Shown one piece after another: positions 39,434 through 49,399 of a stretch of DNA of 50,972 nucleotides (position 1 is its first letter; each line of letters starts with the position of its first letter). The notes under the pieces were generated by a model. It worked only from the letters and a program-made list of their open reading frames with translations, was not told where the DNA came from and ran no database searches. The position numbers were made by a program, and so were the translations under genes. Origin of the DNA: Prasinococcaceae sp. CCMP 1430 (lineage: Eukaryota > Prasinodermophyta > Palmophyllophyceae > Prasinococcales > Prasinococcaceae); assembly GCA_013416795.1 (NCBI GenBank), contig RQSC01001207.1, forward strand, positions 1-50,972, in the 5' to 3' direction.

Positions 39434-42007
39434 TTACAGGGGGGCGGTGTACATTGCGAGCTGTGCATGCGCCGCGGGCGACATATCGAGCGGCGCACGG
39501 GCGGCGAACGCGCGGATCGCCTCGAGCTGCGTGCGCGTGACGCGCCCTGCATCCGACGATGCCGCACGCCGCCCGGCCTCGTCATGCAGCGCGCGCGCGG
39601 CAGCAAGCAGCAGGTCGGGCAAGAGCGACTTCACGGCGGCGTGCAGCTCCGGCACCCGAGCGGCGGCCGAGTCCGCGCGGAAGGGCTCGAGGGGGAGCGG
39701 CAGGTTGTGCAGGGCCGCGAGCGCCGTCCGGTTGTCGTTGCGCGCCGAGGCGTCGAGCAGCTGCTGCGCAGCCTTGAGCGTCTTGAGCGCATCCTCCTCG
39801 GCGGACAGCTTGGGCGACGGCGTTCCATGCGCGTCAGCCTCCGCGATGATGGTTCCACCGAGGCGCAGGGCGTCATCCGCGGATCCCCCGGCGGTAGCGG
39901 TCCGCTGCGAAGCAACAGCCGCACGACGCGAGGCGCCGCTGAGAGCGTCCGCGGCGGCGTGATTTGCGAGGGCGAGCGCATTCGCGTATTCGCCCGCCGC
40001 GCGGTACAGATCGAGCGCCTTGGAGTAGGACCCGTCAGTCTCGGCGTCTGAGGCGGCGGCAGCCACGCACTGGCGGGCGCGCTCTTCGCCTCCGAGCCTG
40101 GCGGACAGAGCGCTCGATGACTCGAGCTTTCCGCGCGGCAGGAGCTTCGACAGCTTGCCGCTGCGGCGCAGGAGGTGGCGCGCGCGGCGCGCCAGGGCCT
40201 CGTTCTCGCCGAGCGCCGAGCGCTCCTTGAGGCGCTCGCCCCACGCCTCGCGGAACTCGAAGCGGTTTGCGCCGGCCTCGCCTGAGTTGTGTGTGGCGGC
40301 CTCCGCGGCAGCCGCCAGAGCGGCGTACTCAATGGCGACGTCGTCGTGGTCCGCCCCAGCGGCGGCGACCGCCCAGCCATCGAGCGCGCCCGCACAGGCC
40401 GCGCCCGCGCCGGCTGAGAGCGCGGCGACGGGGTGGCGGTGCGCCAGGACCGCCGCCACGTGAGGCGCCTCGAGCGGAAAGGCCTTGGAGACCGCCTCCG
40501 ACCTAAGCACGTCAAGCGCCTTGGTGAACTGCTGCGTGAGGAGCAGCACCATGACAAAGAGCAGCGGCTCGGTTCCGGTCTTCGTGTAGTGGTCGTCAGG
40601 CACCAACGCAAGCTGCTGGCACAGCGACGCCAGCGTGCACTCCTCCCTGAGGCCGCCGGTGGCTACCAGCGACGGCGATGGCGACTGTGGCGCCACTGCG
40701 TCCGAGTCAGCGGAACGAACGCAGGCGAGCTTGAACCACATGTAGTCCTCGATGTTTTCAAACGACTGCCCCATGGCCTGCAGCTCGCCCTCCACGCGAC
40801 TCGCGATGCCACGATCGCCAGCGAGCACAGCAAGCAGCAGCAGGTGTTCGCGCGTGCCCCTCGGTGCGGCTTGCGGGTTGGCACCGCCCGCACTGGCGGC
40901 GGCCCCGTAGGGCACGAGGGCGGCGGAGGAACGAGCAGCAGCGCGTTCGGCGAGCAGCTTGTCCGCAGCGGAGGCGGCGGCCGTCGCCGAGCTGACCGAC
41001 ACGCTCGCTGCGCCGCCCGCCGCCCACTCGCGCAGCCACTGGACGGTCTCGCCGCCGGCAGATCCGCGCAGCTCATCGGCCAGCTCGGCCGCCTCCGTGG
41101 CGTAGCCCGATCGCACGAGGAGGAACAGGCGCTCCCAGGTCGTGTCGACGCTGCTTCCAGCGCCGCCCTCAAAGTCCATGCGCTGCAGATCGCTGCCGTG
41201 CCCGACACCGCCGTGGCTGGCGTTCACGCGCAGGAAGGCGTGAACGCGGGCGAGACCTCCGCCTACGCCGCCGAGGCCAGCCTGCTCGCGGTATCTGTTG
41301 GCCCAGTCGAGCATGAGCTTGTCTTGGCCGCGCTCGAGCCAGGCGCGCGCGCCGCGCACGAGCAACATCGCGCCGCTCGCGGACCCGGCCGGCGGGGAGC
41401 CCTCCCCGAGCACGGAGGACAGCACGTCGTAGACGTAGTGCGCCGCCTGCGAGCTCCCGTGCTCGCGCGCAGCCTTGGCGAGCATCGCGGCCGCGTCGTA
41501 CTGCCTGCGCTGGTCGCGCGCGTCGTTCATCGCCTTGGCCACGGCGGCGTACGCGCCGGCCCCGCCGCCGAGGGCACTCCCACTGCCTGCGGCGCCGTGA
41601 GACACCCCCTTCATCGCCTCCCCGAACGCCGCGGACGCATCCGCGCCGTCGGCGCCCATCGCCACACGGCCGTACGCCTGCATGAGCTTGCGCTTGTCCT
41701 CCTCGAGCAGGTCCTGCAGCCGCGCCTCGACGAAGTCGTCGTAATCCTTGAGCAGCCGCTGCTCGGCGGTGAGCAGGGCGCTGCTGACGACCGACTGGTG
41801 CACCGACTCGAGGTACTTCTCGAGCGACGTGTGCTCCACCGGGAAGACGTCCTCGAAGGTGGTCTGCAGCTCCAGCCCGCGCACGTTGCGGCGCAGGCGC
41901 TCGCTGTCGAAGCCCTCCCGCGCGAGCACGCGGTCGGCCACGCCGCTCGCGACCCCCGCCGCCACGCGCTGTGGCGGCAGCTGCGCCGCCGCTCCCGTGC
42001 GCCCTAG
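39434..42007 (-). CDS. NUP93: Nuclear pore protein NUP93/NIC96 (5'-most exon not found)
   Basis: The large exon runs from a probable acceptor (CTCTCCAG before 42007) to the stop at 39434, about 857 aa. The frame stays open to a GTG at 42067 but has no ATG before conserved sequence, so a short first exon should lie in 42008-42202 or beyond. Family blocks: RVLAREGFDSERLRRNV, ELQTTFEDVFPVEHTSLEKY, FVEARLQDLLEEDKRKLMQA, then a long alpha-helical solenoid and a C-terminal helical region. NUP93 is a scaffold nucleoporin of the inner ring. Compared with plant NUP93, the protein has Ala/Gly-rich inserts around residues ~150-180 and ~360-390. Convergent with DRS1. Confidence 0.83.
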   Translation of the reverse strand, partial: LGRTGAAAQLPPQRVAAGVASGVADRVLAREGFDSERLRRNVRGLELQTTFEDVFPVEHTSLEKYLESVHQSVVSSALLTAEQRLLKDYDDFVEARLQDLLEEDKRKLMQAYGRVAMGADGADASAAFGEAMKGVSHGAAGSGSALGGGAGAYAAVAKAMNDARDQRRQYDAAAMLAKAAREHGSSQAAHYVYDVLSSVLGEGSPPAGSASGAMLLVRGARAWLERGQDKLMLDWANRYREQAGLGGVGGGLARVHAFLRVNASHGGVGHGSDLQRMDFEGGAGSSVDTTWERLFLLVRSGYATEAAELADELRGSAGGETVQWLREWAAGGAASVSVSSATAAASAADKLLAERAAARSSAALVPYGAAASAGGANPQAAPRGTREHLLLLAVLAGDRGIASRVEGELQAMGQSFENIEDYMWFKLACVRSADSDAVAPQSPSPSLVATGGLREECTLASLCQQLALVPDDHYTKTGTEPLLFVMVLLLTQQFTKALDVLRSEAVSKAFPLEAPHVAAVLAHRHPVAALSAGAGAACAGALDGWAVAAAGADHDDVAIEYAALAAAAEAATHNSGEAGANRFEFREAWGERLKERSALGENEALARRARHLLRRSGKLSKLLPRGKLESSSALSARLGGEERARQCVAAAASDAETDGSYSKALDLYRAAGEYANALALANHAAADALSGASRRAAVASQRTATAGGSADDALRLGGTIIAEADAHGTPSPKLSAEEDALKTLKAAQQLLDASARNDNRTALAALHNLPLPLEPFRADSAAARVPELHAAVKSLLPDLLLAAARALHDEAGRRAASSDAGRVTRTQLEAIRAFAARAPLDMSPAAHAQLAMYTAPL

Positions 42008-42200
42008 CTGGAGAGGGCGGCCCGCCGCCGCCGCCGCCGCCTTTTTTCCGCGCGAAAACACAAACACACGGGAAAAAACGGGAGATTGTAAGCAGGTGCC
42101 ACCGTTCGGTTTGATGAGAGGTCAAAATGCACCCGATCGCGCGCGCGCGCGCGCGCACGCGGCCGCCCTAGCTGAGGTGCACACGAAGGGGGGGCGGGCC
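42008..42200. promoter_or_regulatory. Divergent region upstream of NUP93 and the small Cys-rich ORF, with (CG)n tract
   Basis: Contains an alternating (CG)n tract (about 42135-42160) and a T/C-rich stretch on the NUP93 strand (CCCGTTTTTTCCCG). A missing NUP93 exon 1 may be hidden here. Confidence 0.35.
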
Positions 42201-42592
42201 ATGGCCAGGATTAAATACAACGATGGCGATGAGGAGGAGATGTGCGTGCGCTGCATCGTTGGTGCCAAGCGGGAGTGTCAGGCGTGCAAGAAGGACGCTG
42301 CGAAACAAGGGTCTTAAAAGTGGGCATGTTCGCGCGGTGCGCCTATTGCGCTGAGCGAGCGCGGCCCGCTCCGCGTGCTCCCGCTATCGTGACTCGGCCG
42401 TGGTTGGGTCAGCTTCTCGTCGCTCCCAAGCTGGGCGGCGTAAGCATCGACAAAATGCTGCGCGACGAAGTGTGGGAGGACCTGAACAAGGCCTTGCAGT
42501 GCCCTGACTGCCATCGCAAAGCGGGCAACGTCTTCGACAAGGTGCGGCGCCGTGGCGCCGCCGCCGGAGGCGACCGCCCAGGCGCTCGCTGA
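42201..42592 (+). CDS. Small Cys-rich protein of unknown function, exon structure unresolved
   Basis: The ATG at 42201 opens MARIKYNDGDEEEMCVRCIV then GAKRECQACKKDAAKQGS and a stop at 42317, with CxxC pairs suggesting a zinc site. A second open segment (about 42435-42541) in another frame codes IDKMLRDEVWEDLNKALQ and CPDCHRKAGNVFDK, ending in a good donor (AAG then GTGCGG). A spliced protein combining both CxxC-bearing parts is likely; the donor is ambiguous (GTGCGT at 42242, GTTGGT at 42258 or GTCTTA at 42312). The pyrimidine-rich stretch 42596-42652 could be a further acceptor region, so this may even be a 5' part of the following gene. No family recognised. Confidence 0.4.
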
Positions 42593-42653
42593 GGCGATTT
42601 TTTTGCCCGTGCCCCTGGCCTCTTGCCCGCGCTCCCCCTCCTTCCCCGCCGCC

Positions 42654-45600
42654 ATGGACAACGCCCGGGCGGCGGAGAGGAGGGGGAGCGCACGCAAGAG
42701 GCCAGGGGCATCGGGCCGCCGCCTGCGGGACGGGGCCTCACGCGGCGCGGGCGGCGCGTCGGCGCCGCCGAGCTCCATGTCAACGCAATCATCTACGCGC
42801 ACCGCGAGGAGCCTTCCGCGCGCGCCCGCCGCGCCCGAGGTCAAATCGCAAGTATCGCACCCCGTGTTTTCGTTCGCCCCATCTGCTCCCATTGCCATCC
42901 GACGGAAGATCTGCCGAAATCCGCATTCTTCCGCAGATTGGATTTTTCCCCCGCCGCGAGGCGCCGCGCCCGCCCCCCACGGCGGGCGCGCGCTGCGCGG
43001 CGGCGTGCCGCGCGACGTTGGCGACGGACGGCGCGTGCCTGTGCGCTCTCGCGCCGCGGGTGGGATCGTGGCGTAAGGAGGGGCTGTGGAAGCGCGTGCC
43101 CGACAGCGTGACGTCGCTCGGGCCAGACCCGGGGGCGGCGCTGCACGCCGCGCCGGGTAGTGCTAATGGCAACGCGAAGGTGCGCTTGTGCTATGCCTGG
43201 GTATCTGTGCACGTTCTCTGCGCGCGCGGGCGCGGGCGTGCGCGATTGCTCCAGGTTGGATCGAGCGTGGTGGATGCTCACGCGCGCGCTCACTCGCGCA
43301 CGCACGCACACGCACTGCCAACGACGAGCAGGCCAACGGCAAGCGGCCAAACAACGCCAACGCGCCCGCCGGCATGCGCAACCTCGGCGCGACGTGCTAC
43401 GTGGCGGCGGTGCTGCAGTGCCTCTATGCGCTGCGGCCATTCCGCGCGGGCGTGTATACTATCGGCGAGAGCGAGGGCTGGGGCGAGGGCCGAGGGGACG
43501 AGGGGGAGGGCGAGGGCAGCGATGGCGCGGGGGGCAGCGGCGGTACGCGCGCCATAACCGCCGCCGGCAGCGTGCTCCCACGCCTGCGCTCGCTTTTCGC
43601 GCGGCTGCAGCTGGGCGGATTGCGCTTCGTAGACCCGATGGAGCTCGTGCGCGCCCTGCAGCTCGATCGTGACGTGCAACAGGATGGTCACGAGTTCATG
43701 AAGCTGCTGCTGGGCCTGCTCGAGCGCCACCTCGCGGCGGCGAACGGCGGCCCTTATGCATCGGCCGCGCCGGACACAAACACACGCGGCTCATTCATCG
43801 CGGGGCTCTTCTCCGGGCTGCATGCATACCGCACGCAATGTCTCACGTGCGGTCGAGCGAGCGAGGCCTCGCGAGCTGCGGTGGAGCTCGCCGAGCTCGA
43901 GCTCAACGTGCAGGGGTTTAAGACGCTCGAGGAGAGCCTCGACGACTGGTGCGCCAAGGAGACGCTCGACGGCGACAACAGGTTCCACTGCGATCACTGC
44001 GGCTCCAAGCAGCCAGCCACACGCGGCGCCGAGCTGTACGCGGCGCCGCCCGCGCTCTGCGTGCAGCTGAAGCGATTCGTCTTCGACCTGCAGACGCTCT
44101 CGCGCAAGAAGGTCACCTCGTTGATCACCGCGCCGCTCGAGCTCGACCTGGCGAGGTGGATCACGCCCGTTCCGGCCGACATGGTGCCTGCGGACGCCGA
44201 GCGCGCGCGGCGCGTGTGCGCCGACGCTGAGGCGCTCGCCGCGACCGTCGCCACGGGCGCAGCGGGCGGCAAGGGGGCCACGAGGGATGCCGGCGCCCCC
44301 GCGCCGCCCGCGAAGCGCCAGAAAGGCGCCTCCTCAGCGTCTTCGAAATCTCCGTGGGTGTACGATCTGCACGCGGTGCTCCTCCACAAGGGTGGCGGCA
44401 CCGCCTCGGGCCACTACGTCGCGCAGGTGCGCCATGCGAATAGCGGCGACTGGTGGCAATTTGACGATGAGGGGGTGAGCCGCCTGGGATCGCACCTCAC
44501 CACCGCCGACGTGTGCGCGGCGCCCAAGGGCAAGGGCAAGAGGGCCGCGAACGCGCCACCGCCGGCGGGCGCGGGGGGCGGCAAGGGCGCCCGCGTGTCG
44601 TCGTCGCAGGCGTACATGCTCATGTACGTGCGCCGTGGTGCCAACGATGGCCCCGAGCCGCAGCCGCCCGCAAGCGTGGCGTCCGAGGTGCAGGCCGAAG
44701 CGCGTGTGATGGAGGCTGAGCGCTCTGCCCACGCGAGGAGGGTCGCCGACGAACGCGCCGCGGTGGAAGCGCGGCGGGAGGAGGTGCGGCGCGTGCTCGC
44801 GGCGGCGAGGCTGCCGCTCGACGCGGCACCAGACGCCCCCTTCCGCTGGGTGGCCACGGAGTGGCTGCGCAAGTGGGCGGACGGCGTGGACGCGCCGGGC
44901 GCGATCGACAATGCGGGCCTCCTGTGCAAGCACGGCAAGGTCCCACCGAGCGCGGTCCCACGCATGCGCCGCATCACTGTCGAGGCGTGGCGCACGCTGC
45001 AACGCGCGCACGGCGGCGGGCCAGAGCTGTGCCTGGATGATCGGTGCACCGAGTGCATGGCGGCCGCGTCGAGCGCGGCCCTCGCAGAACGAGCACGCGG
45101 CTCGGACGCCGCAACGGCGGCGGCACAGGTTGAGAGGCTGCTGAAGAGCTCGGGTATACCCGAGGCGGTGCCTGCGAAAGCGGGCGCCGCGGAATCGGCG
45201 GTCGTTGACCTCACCGAGGGCGGGCCCGCGCTCGTCACCCAGGGATTCTTCGTCACCAAACGTTGGGCCAAGGCGTGGGTCCGGCAGGTGGGAGGCGGGA
45301 AGGCGCTCGGCGCGGACGCCCCTTGCGAGGGGCTGTTGTGCGAGCACGGCCACCTCGCACCCCGCGGGCCGCCCAGGTTGCTCTTGCCGGCGCCGCTGTG
45401 GAAGCAGGTGAGGGCGCTCATGCCCGCTCGCGGCGAGGCCGAGCGCGGGCCCTCGACACAGGGCGTGCAGATCGCCTCGGAGGTCGCATCCGACACGACG
45501 GAGTGTCCCCTGTGTGCGGCTTCCGTCGCTTCAGCTGATGCCCTGGCAATGAGCGCCGCTGCTACCGCAGCTGCGGAGCGGGAGAGGGCGCCCGGCGTTG

Positions 45601-46505
45601 CCGCTGGCAAGCCGGCGCACATCAACGTGACAGGGAGCGGCGCGCAGTCGTGCGTGCTGCTCCCCGGCGCGTGGGTGGATCAATGGCGCGCCTACCTCTC
45701 CTCTGCGGCCGCTGCGAGGCACGACGTGCCTCCTCTGGATCGGCCGCGACCATTCGACTACTCGAAGATGTTGTGCACGCACGGAGGGCTAATGGTCAAG
45801 CCGCCGCCGCTCGTGGTGCGCAAAGGGGGCTACGCGGCGCCGAGCAAGGCCAGCGCGGGTGAGGGCGGGCGGGGCGCGCTGGCTGCTGTGGCTGAAGTGG
45901 AGGCCGAGGCGCTCGCGGAGCTTTACCCGCCGCCGGAACAGCAGCAAAGGGAGCTCGTGCGCGCGAAGGTTGAGGTGGTCGTCGACGTCGCCGAGGAAGG
46001 AGCGGCCGCGCAGGAGCAGACCGCGCTGGTGTGCTCGCCCGCGGTGTGCATGACCTGCTTGTGCCTGGCTACCGAAGAGGACACCACACGCCGCGCCACC
46101 TTCGCCGTGGCCAGGCTTCGCTTCCGCATGATCCCCGCGGACAAGTACGCGATCGCTGAGCAGGCACCCGACCCCGCGATGAGGGCCACGAAGCGGCGGC
46201 GTGCGCGTAAGCTGACGGTCACGCTCGACGTCGGGTCCGCCCTGACGCTGGGGGAGCTCTCACTGGCCATCATGGCCGAGACGAACGTCAATCCGCGGGA
46301 CCAGCGGCTCCTCAAGGACGGCGTCGAGCTCAAGGGTGCCGGCAGGACGCTCTTCGACTGCAGGGTCACGCCTGAGAGCGAGCTCGAGGTCGTCTACACT
46401 GAGGATCACCAGGGCAACGAGGACCTGGTCGACTTGCTTGACAGCGGCGCGCAGGGCGGCGGCAAGCTCGAGCGCGGGTTCGCCGGCACTGCGCTCACTC
46501 AGTGA
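42654..46505 (+). CDS. USP48: Ubiquitin-specific protease USP48/UBP26, three exons
   Basis: Exons 42654-42839, 42937-43179 and 43332-46505 (1200 aa), all phase 0 and GT-AG. Exon 2 gives GACLCALAPRVGSWRKEGLW then KRVPDSVTSLGPDP, as in plant UBP26. Exon 3 opens the catalytic domain: Cys box GMRNLGATCYVAAVLQ (Cys ~165), QDGHEFMKLLLGLLE, a Cys-rich zinc site (CLTCGR; FHCDHCGSKQ), His box GGGTASGHYVAQVRHANSGD followed by WWQFDDEGV. Then three DUSP domains (FRWVATEWLRKWADGVD; FFVTKRWAKAWVRQVGG; SCVLLPGAWVDQWRAYLSS), each with LC-x-HG, and a C-terminal ubiquitin-like domain (KLTVTLDVGSALTLGELSLA) ending GFAGTAL. Arabidopsis UBP26 removes ubiquitin from histone H2B; human USP48 acts in the nucleus. 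Exon 1 is Arg/Ser/Ala-rich and less certain. Confidence 0.9.
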
Positions 46506-47409
46506 GGACCTTGGCTCGCGCTGGGCGCCTGACGGACCTTCGTTCGTCTGTATACTATGGTGGTACCATATCGTCTTTGTATCATTGCTACTTTTGTACA
46601 TGTACACCTTGCTATCTCTAGCTAGAGTAGAGCTCTCTCTCTCTAGCTATGGCCCCGCCTTCCCGAACATCCACTGGCTTGTGTCGCCCGTCGACGAGCG
46701 GAACAACACCAGCAGCCAAACACACGCACCCGCGAGTGCGGCGACAGTGTACGTCCACCTTGCTGACTCGTACACGTTAGCTACGTACCAAAGTGCAGAG
46801 AGTGCGAGGAGGGGGAGGGAGCGCGCCCGCGAGGAGAGGGGTGAAGGATGGCGCGCAGCATGAGCGAGTAGCGGGGTTCCGTGGGGTCAGCAGCGGTGTC
46901 GGCGACATTGCGTGTGGAGACGCCGCACGCGCGGCAAGCTCAGCCCCAAAAGCACACGCGCGCGGCCACCAAGCGCGCGCGCGCCCCCGACGCGCGCTGG
47001 CCAGCGCAGTCCGGCGTCTGCACGTGCGCGCTCGCGCGCTCGCTCGCGCGCGGGAAGGCGCGAGAGAGAGAGAGTGGCGCCACATCCGTCGCGTCGCTGA
47101 CGCACCGAAGAGCGGCACGCCTTCCTTGGAGCTCATCGCGCGCCCGGCGCCCGGCGTGCGAGCGCGCGCGGGGGACGGGTAGGGGGGGGGGGGGGGGGGG
47201 GGGGGGGACCTTTCCCCCGTGCAGGCNCGAGCGTGACCGCGCCCCGACTGGCGCCCCGACCCGGGTCGTTTCCCACACGACAATTCGTTTCGCAAAAAAA
47301 AGCAGCGCAGCGCGCGCGCTTTAACAGCCTCGCATGGTGGGCGCGGCGCCACACCGCGCGCGGGGAGGAGGGGGGGGAGGGAGGCGAGGGGCATTGGCGG
47401 CGCATCGCA
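46506..47409. other. Intergenic region between USP48 and the STH-like gene
   Basis: The first ~150 bp are AT-richer, with GGTACCATA, TGTACATGTAC and a (CT)n run at 46632-46644, likely the USP48 3' end. The rest is GC-rich with alternating CG stretches and an extreme G26 run at 47182-47207, followed by an ambiguous base at 47227. A short A9 run precedes the next gene. No gene supported. Confidence 0.4.
47182..47207 (+). repeat. Homopolymer G26 run
   Basis: Twenty-six consecutive G on the strand of the downstream gene, about 200 bp before its start. Length is uncertain, as such runs are poorly sequenced; an N follows 20 bases later. Confidence 0.8.
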
Positions 47410-49338
47410 ATGGCCTCCCGCGCGGCCGTGCGGCCCCTGCCGCGGCTGGCCCGCGCGCCGGAGCAGCAGCAGCGCGGCCGCGAGAGGCGGCAACGCGGCA
47501 GGCCCGGGGTGGCGAGGCGCGCGCGGCAGCAGGCCGCGTCCGGCGCGAGCGCCGCGGACGGGAGTCCGGCCACTCCGGCAGGCAGCACGCCCTTTGGTAT
47601 CGAGCAGTCTGGCTCTCTCGCGCGCTGCACACCCGTCGTGCCGCCCGAAGTCGTCGGTGTTGACGTGATCGTGATCGGCGGTGGGCCTGTGGGCATGGAG
47701 GTGGCCAGTTTGGCGCGCGGCCTCGGCAAGAGGGTGCTCGTAGCGGAAGTGCGCGGCTGCCTGCTGGCGGCACCTACTGCGACGGCCTCGAAGGCGCTCC
47801 GCGAGGCCTCTTGTCGCCTAGGCGCGCCGGACGGTTCGCGTCGCGTGCCGTGGGGAGACGTTCAGGCGGAGGTCAACGCCGCGATCGCCCGTGCGGTCGA
47901 CCTGACAGAGAGGCGAGGCTTCGCGGGCGCCAAACCAAAGAGGATCGACGTCGCCGCGGCTCCCCATTCCGCGCCTTCCCCGTCGGAGCCCGGGCCAGAG
48001 TCGTTGCAGATGGCGTCACCACGCTCGCGCGGCTCAGTGTGCGTCGTAGCGACGCGCGCGCGCTTTGCGGAGGGCGGAAGTGGTGACGTCCTTTTGGAAT
48101 ACGCAGGCACTGGTTCCGGTCTCACGCCGTGGGGCGGCGCCGTGCCCTGCACCGTGCGCGCGCCGTTGGTCTTCCTGGCCACCGGCTCGCACGCGGCCCG
48201 TCCAAGCGTGCTCCCATGGGACAGTGCGGACGCCCGCGGATGGCTTTTCGATTCAGACTCGGTGGCCAACCCCGCGAGCAACCTCGGCTTTGTGCCAGAG
48301 GATCTGGTCGTCCATGGCGGTGGAATGATCGGCACTGAGTACGCCGCCATCATGAGAGGACTAGGCGCGCGGGTGACCCTTGTCTGCCGCGAGGACGAGC
48401 TGTTGGTAGAGCAGCAGGTAGACGAGGACGTGGTCGTTGCGATCAGGCGACGGATGGAGAGTCTTGGCATCGACGTGCGTCTCGCGCAGGACATCGTCGC
48501 AGCCATCCCTCCGAACCGGTCAGGCGGTGACTCACGAGGAAGCGTGCGGCTCACGAGTGGGGACGAGCTGAAGTGCGACGCACTCCTCTCTTGCGTCGGT
48601 CGTGTAGGCACGAGCGAGCAGCTCGGGTTGGATTCCGTCGGCCTGCACGCGAATGGAGACGGCAAGATTGAAGTCGATTCTTCGATGTGCTGCGGCATCC
48701 TGAGCCGCGAGGTGGAGGAGGGTGCCAGTGGTGGGGTGTCCACCACTGCGGTGTACGCCATCGGCGACTTAGCAGCGAACGCGCCCATCGAACCGGTGGG
48801 AATCTCGTCGACCGGGCTCGCCCAGGCGCACCTGGCGTTGCGTAGGGCGCTTGAGTCGGAGTTCGAGCTCGCGCACCCCAAGTGGCCCCGGCACATCGTG
48901 CGAGCCCCACCGGTCATGATATGGACAGAGCCTACAATTGCGTTCGTTGGAATGTCGGCGGCTCGCGCGGTCGAGCTGCATGGCGAGGCCGAGGTGGGCT
49001 CCGAGATCGTGCACTTCAATGAGACGACGCCGAGCATCACGCACCCGATCGAAGGCTTCTTAAAGCTCGTGTACCGCGTGGCCGACGGGCGCGTGCTCGG
49101 CGTGCACGTTGTGGGCAACGCGGCGGAGGAGATCATCCACCATGCCGCCGTCCTGGTCAACGCCAACGGCTACGACTCCATTTATTGCCTCATCGCAGAG
49201 GTGCCGGCGGGGCACACCTACTCGGAGGCCTTTCGCATCGCGGCCGTACGCGCGGCGGAGCGCGTGGAGGATTGCGTTGACTCGGTCGGCATGCCGCGAG
49301 CGCAGCACGAATGGGCGGGGCAGTGGCTCGACGAGTGA
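47410..49338 (+). CDS. Pyridine nucleotide-disulfide oxidoreductase family flavoprotein, soluble transhydrogenase (SthA)-like, with N-terminal targeting extension
   Basis: Single exon, 642 aa. Residues 1-80 are Arg/Ala/Ser/Gln-rich with almost no acidic residues, a good plastid or mitochondrial transit peptide. FAD site VDVIVIGGGPVGMEVASLAR (~85). The region that holds the CxxxxC disulfide in lipoamide dehydrogenase reads RGCLLAAPTATASKALREAS: no Cys pair, but ASKALREA matches the PSKALRHA of bacterial SthA. NAD(P) site VVHGGGMIGTEYAAIMRGLG (~300); second FAD contact VYAIGDLAA; dimerisation domain with PTIAFVGMS, GFLKLVYRVADGRVLGVHVV, AEEIIHHAA and AGHTYSEAFRIAA. SthA enzymes equilibrate NADPH and NADH without a disulfide. 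An inserted Pro/Ser-rich loop (~180-200) is unusual. An inactive lipoamide dehydrogenase paralogue is the alternative. Confidence 0.78.
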   Translation: MASRAAVRPLPRLARAPEQQQRGRERRQRGRPGVARRARQQAASGASAADGSPATPAGSTPFGIEQSGSLARCTPVVPPEVVGVDVIVIGGGPVGMEVASLARGLGKRVLVAEVRGCLLAAPTATASKALREASCRLGAPDGSRRVPWGDVQAEVNAAIARAVDLTERRGFAGAKPKRIDVAAAPHSAPSPSEPGPESLQMASPRSRGSVCVVATRARFAEGGSGDVLLEYAGTGSGLTPWGGAVPCTVRAPLVFLATGSHAARPSVLPWDSADARGWLFDSDSVANPASNLGFVPEDLVVHGGGMIGTEYAAIMRGLGARVTLVCREDELLVEQQVDEDVVVAIRRRMESLGIDVRLAQDIVAAIPPNRSGGDSRGSVRLTSGDELKCDALLSCVGRVGTSEQLGLDSVGLHANGDGKIEVDSSMCCGILSREVEEGASGGVSTTAVYAIGDLAANAPIEPVGISSTGLAQAHLALRRALESEFELAHPKWPRHIVRAPPVMIWTEPTIAFVGMSAARAVELHGEAEVGSEIVHFNETTPSITHPIEGFLKLVYRVADGRVLGVHVVGNAAEEIIHHAAVLVNANGYDSIYCLIAEVPAGHTYSEAFRIAAVRAAERVEDCVDSVGMPRAQHEWAGQWLDE

Positions 49339-49399
49339 GCCCGGGGGCAAGCGCGCGCCCTCGGTAATATTATTATTATATCCGCGCGCGTGCCCTCGG

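Noticed and set aside
40433-42007. 524-residue open frame on + strand
   Set aside because: Antisense to NUP93, Arg/His/Leu-rich, no conserved motif; NUP93 has clear family blocks on the other strand.
44334-45625. Minus-strand frames of 339 and 403 residues
   Set aside because: Antisense to the DUSP part of USP48; no recognisable domain.
47862-49166. 434-residue minus-strand frame
   Set aside because: Antisense to the STH-like flavoprotein, Ser/Thr/Pro-rich shadow.
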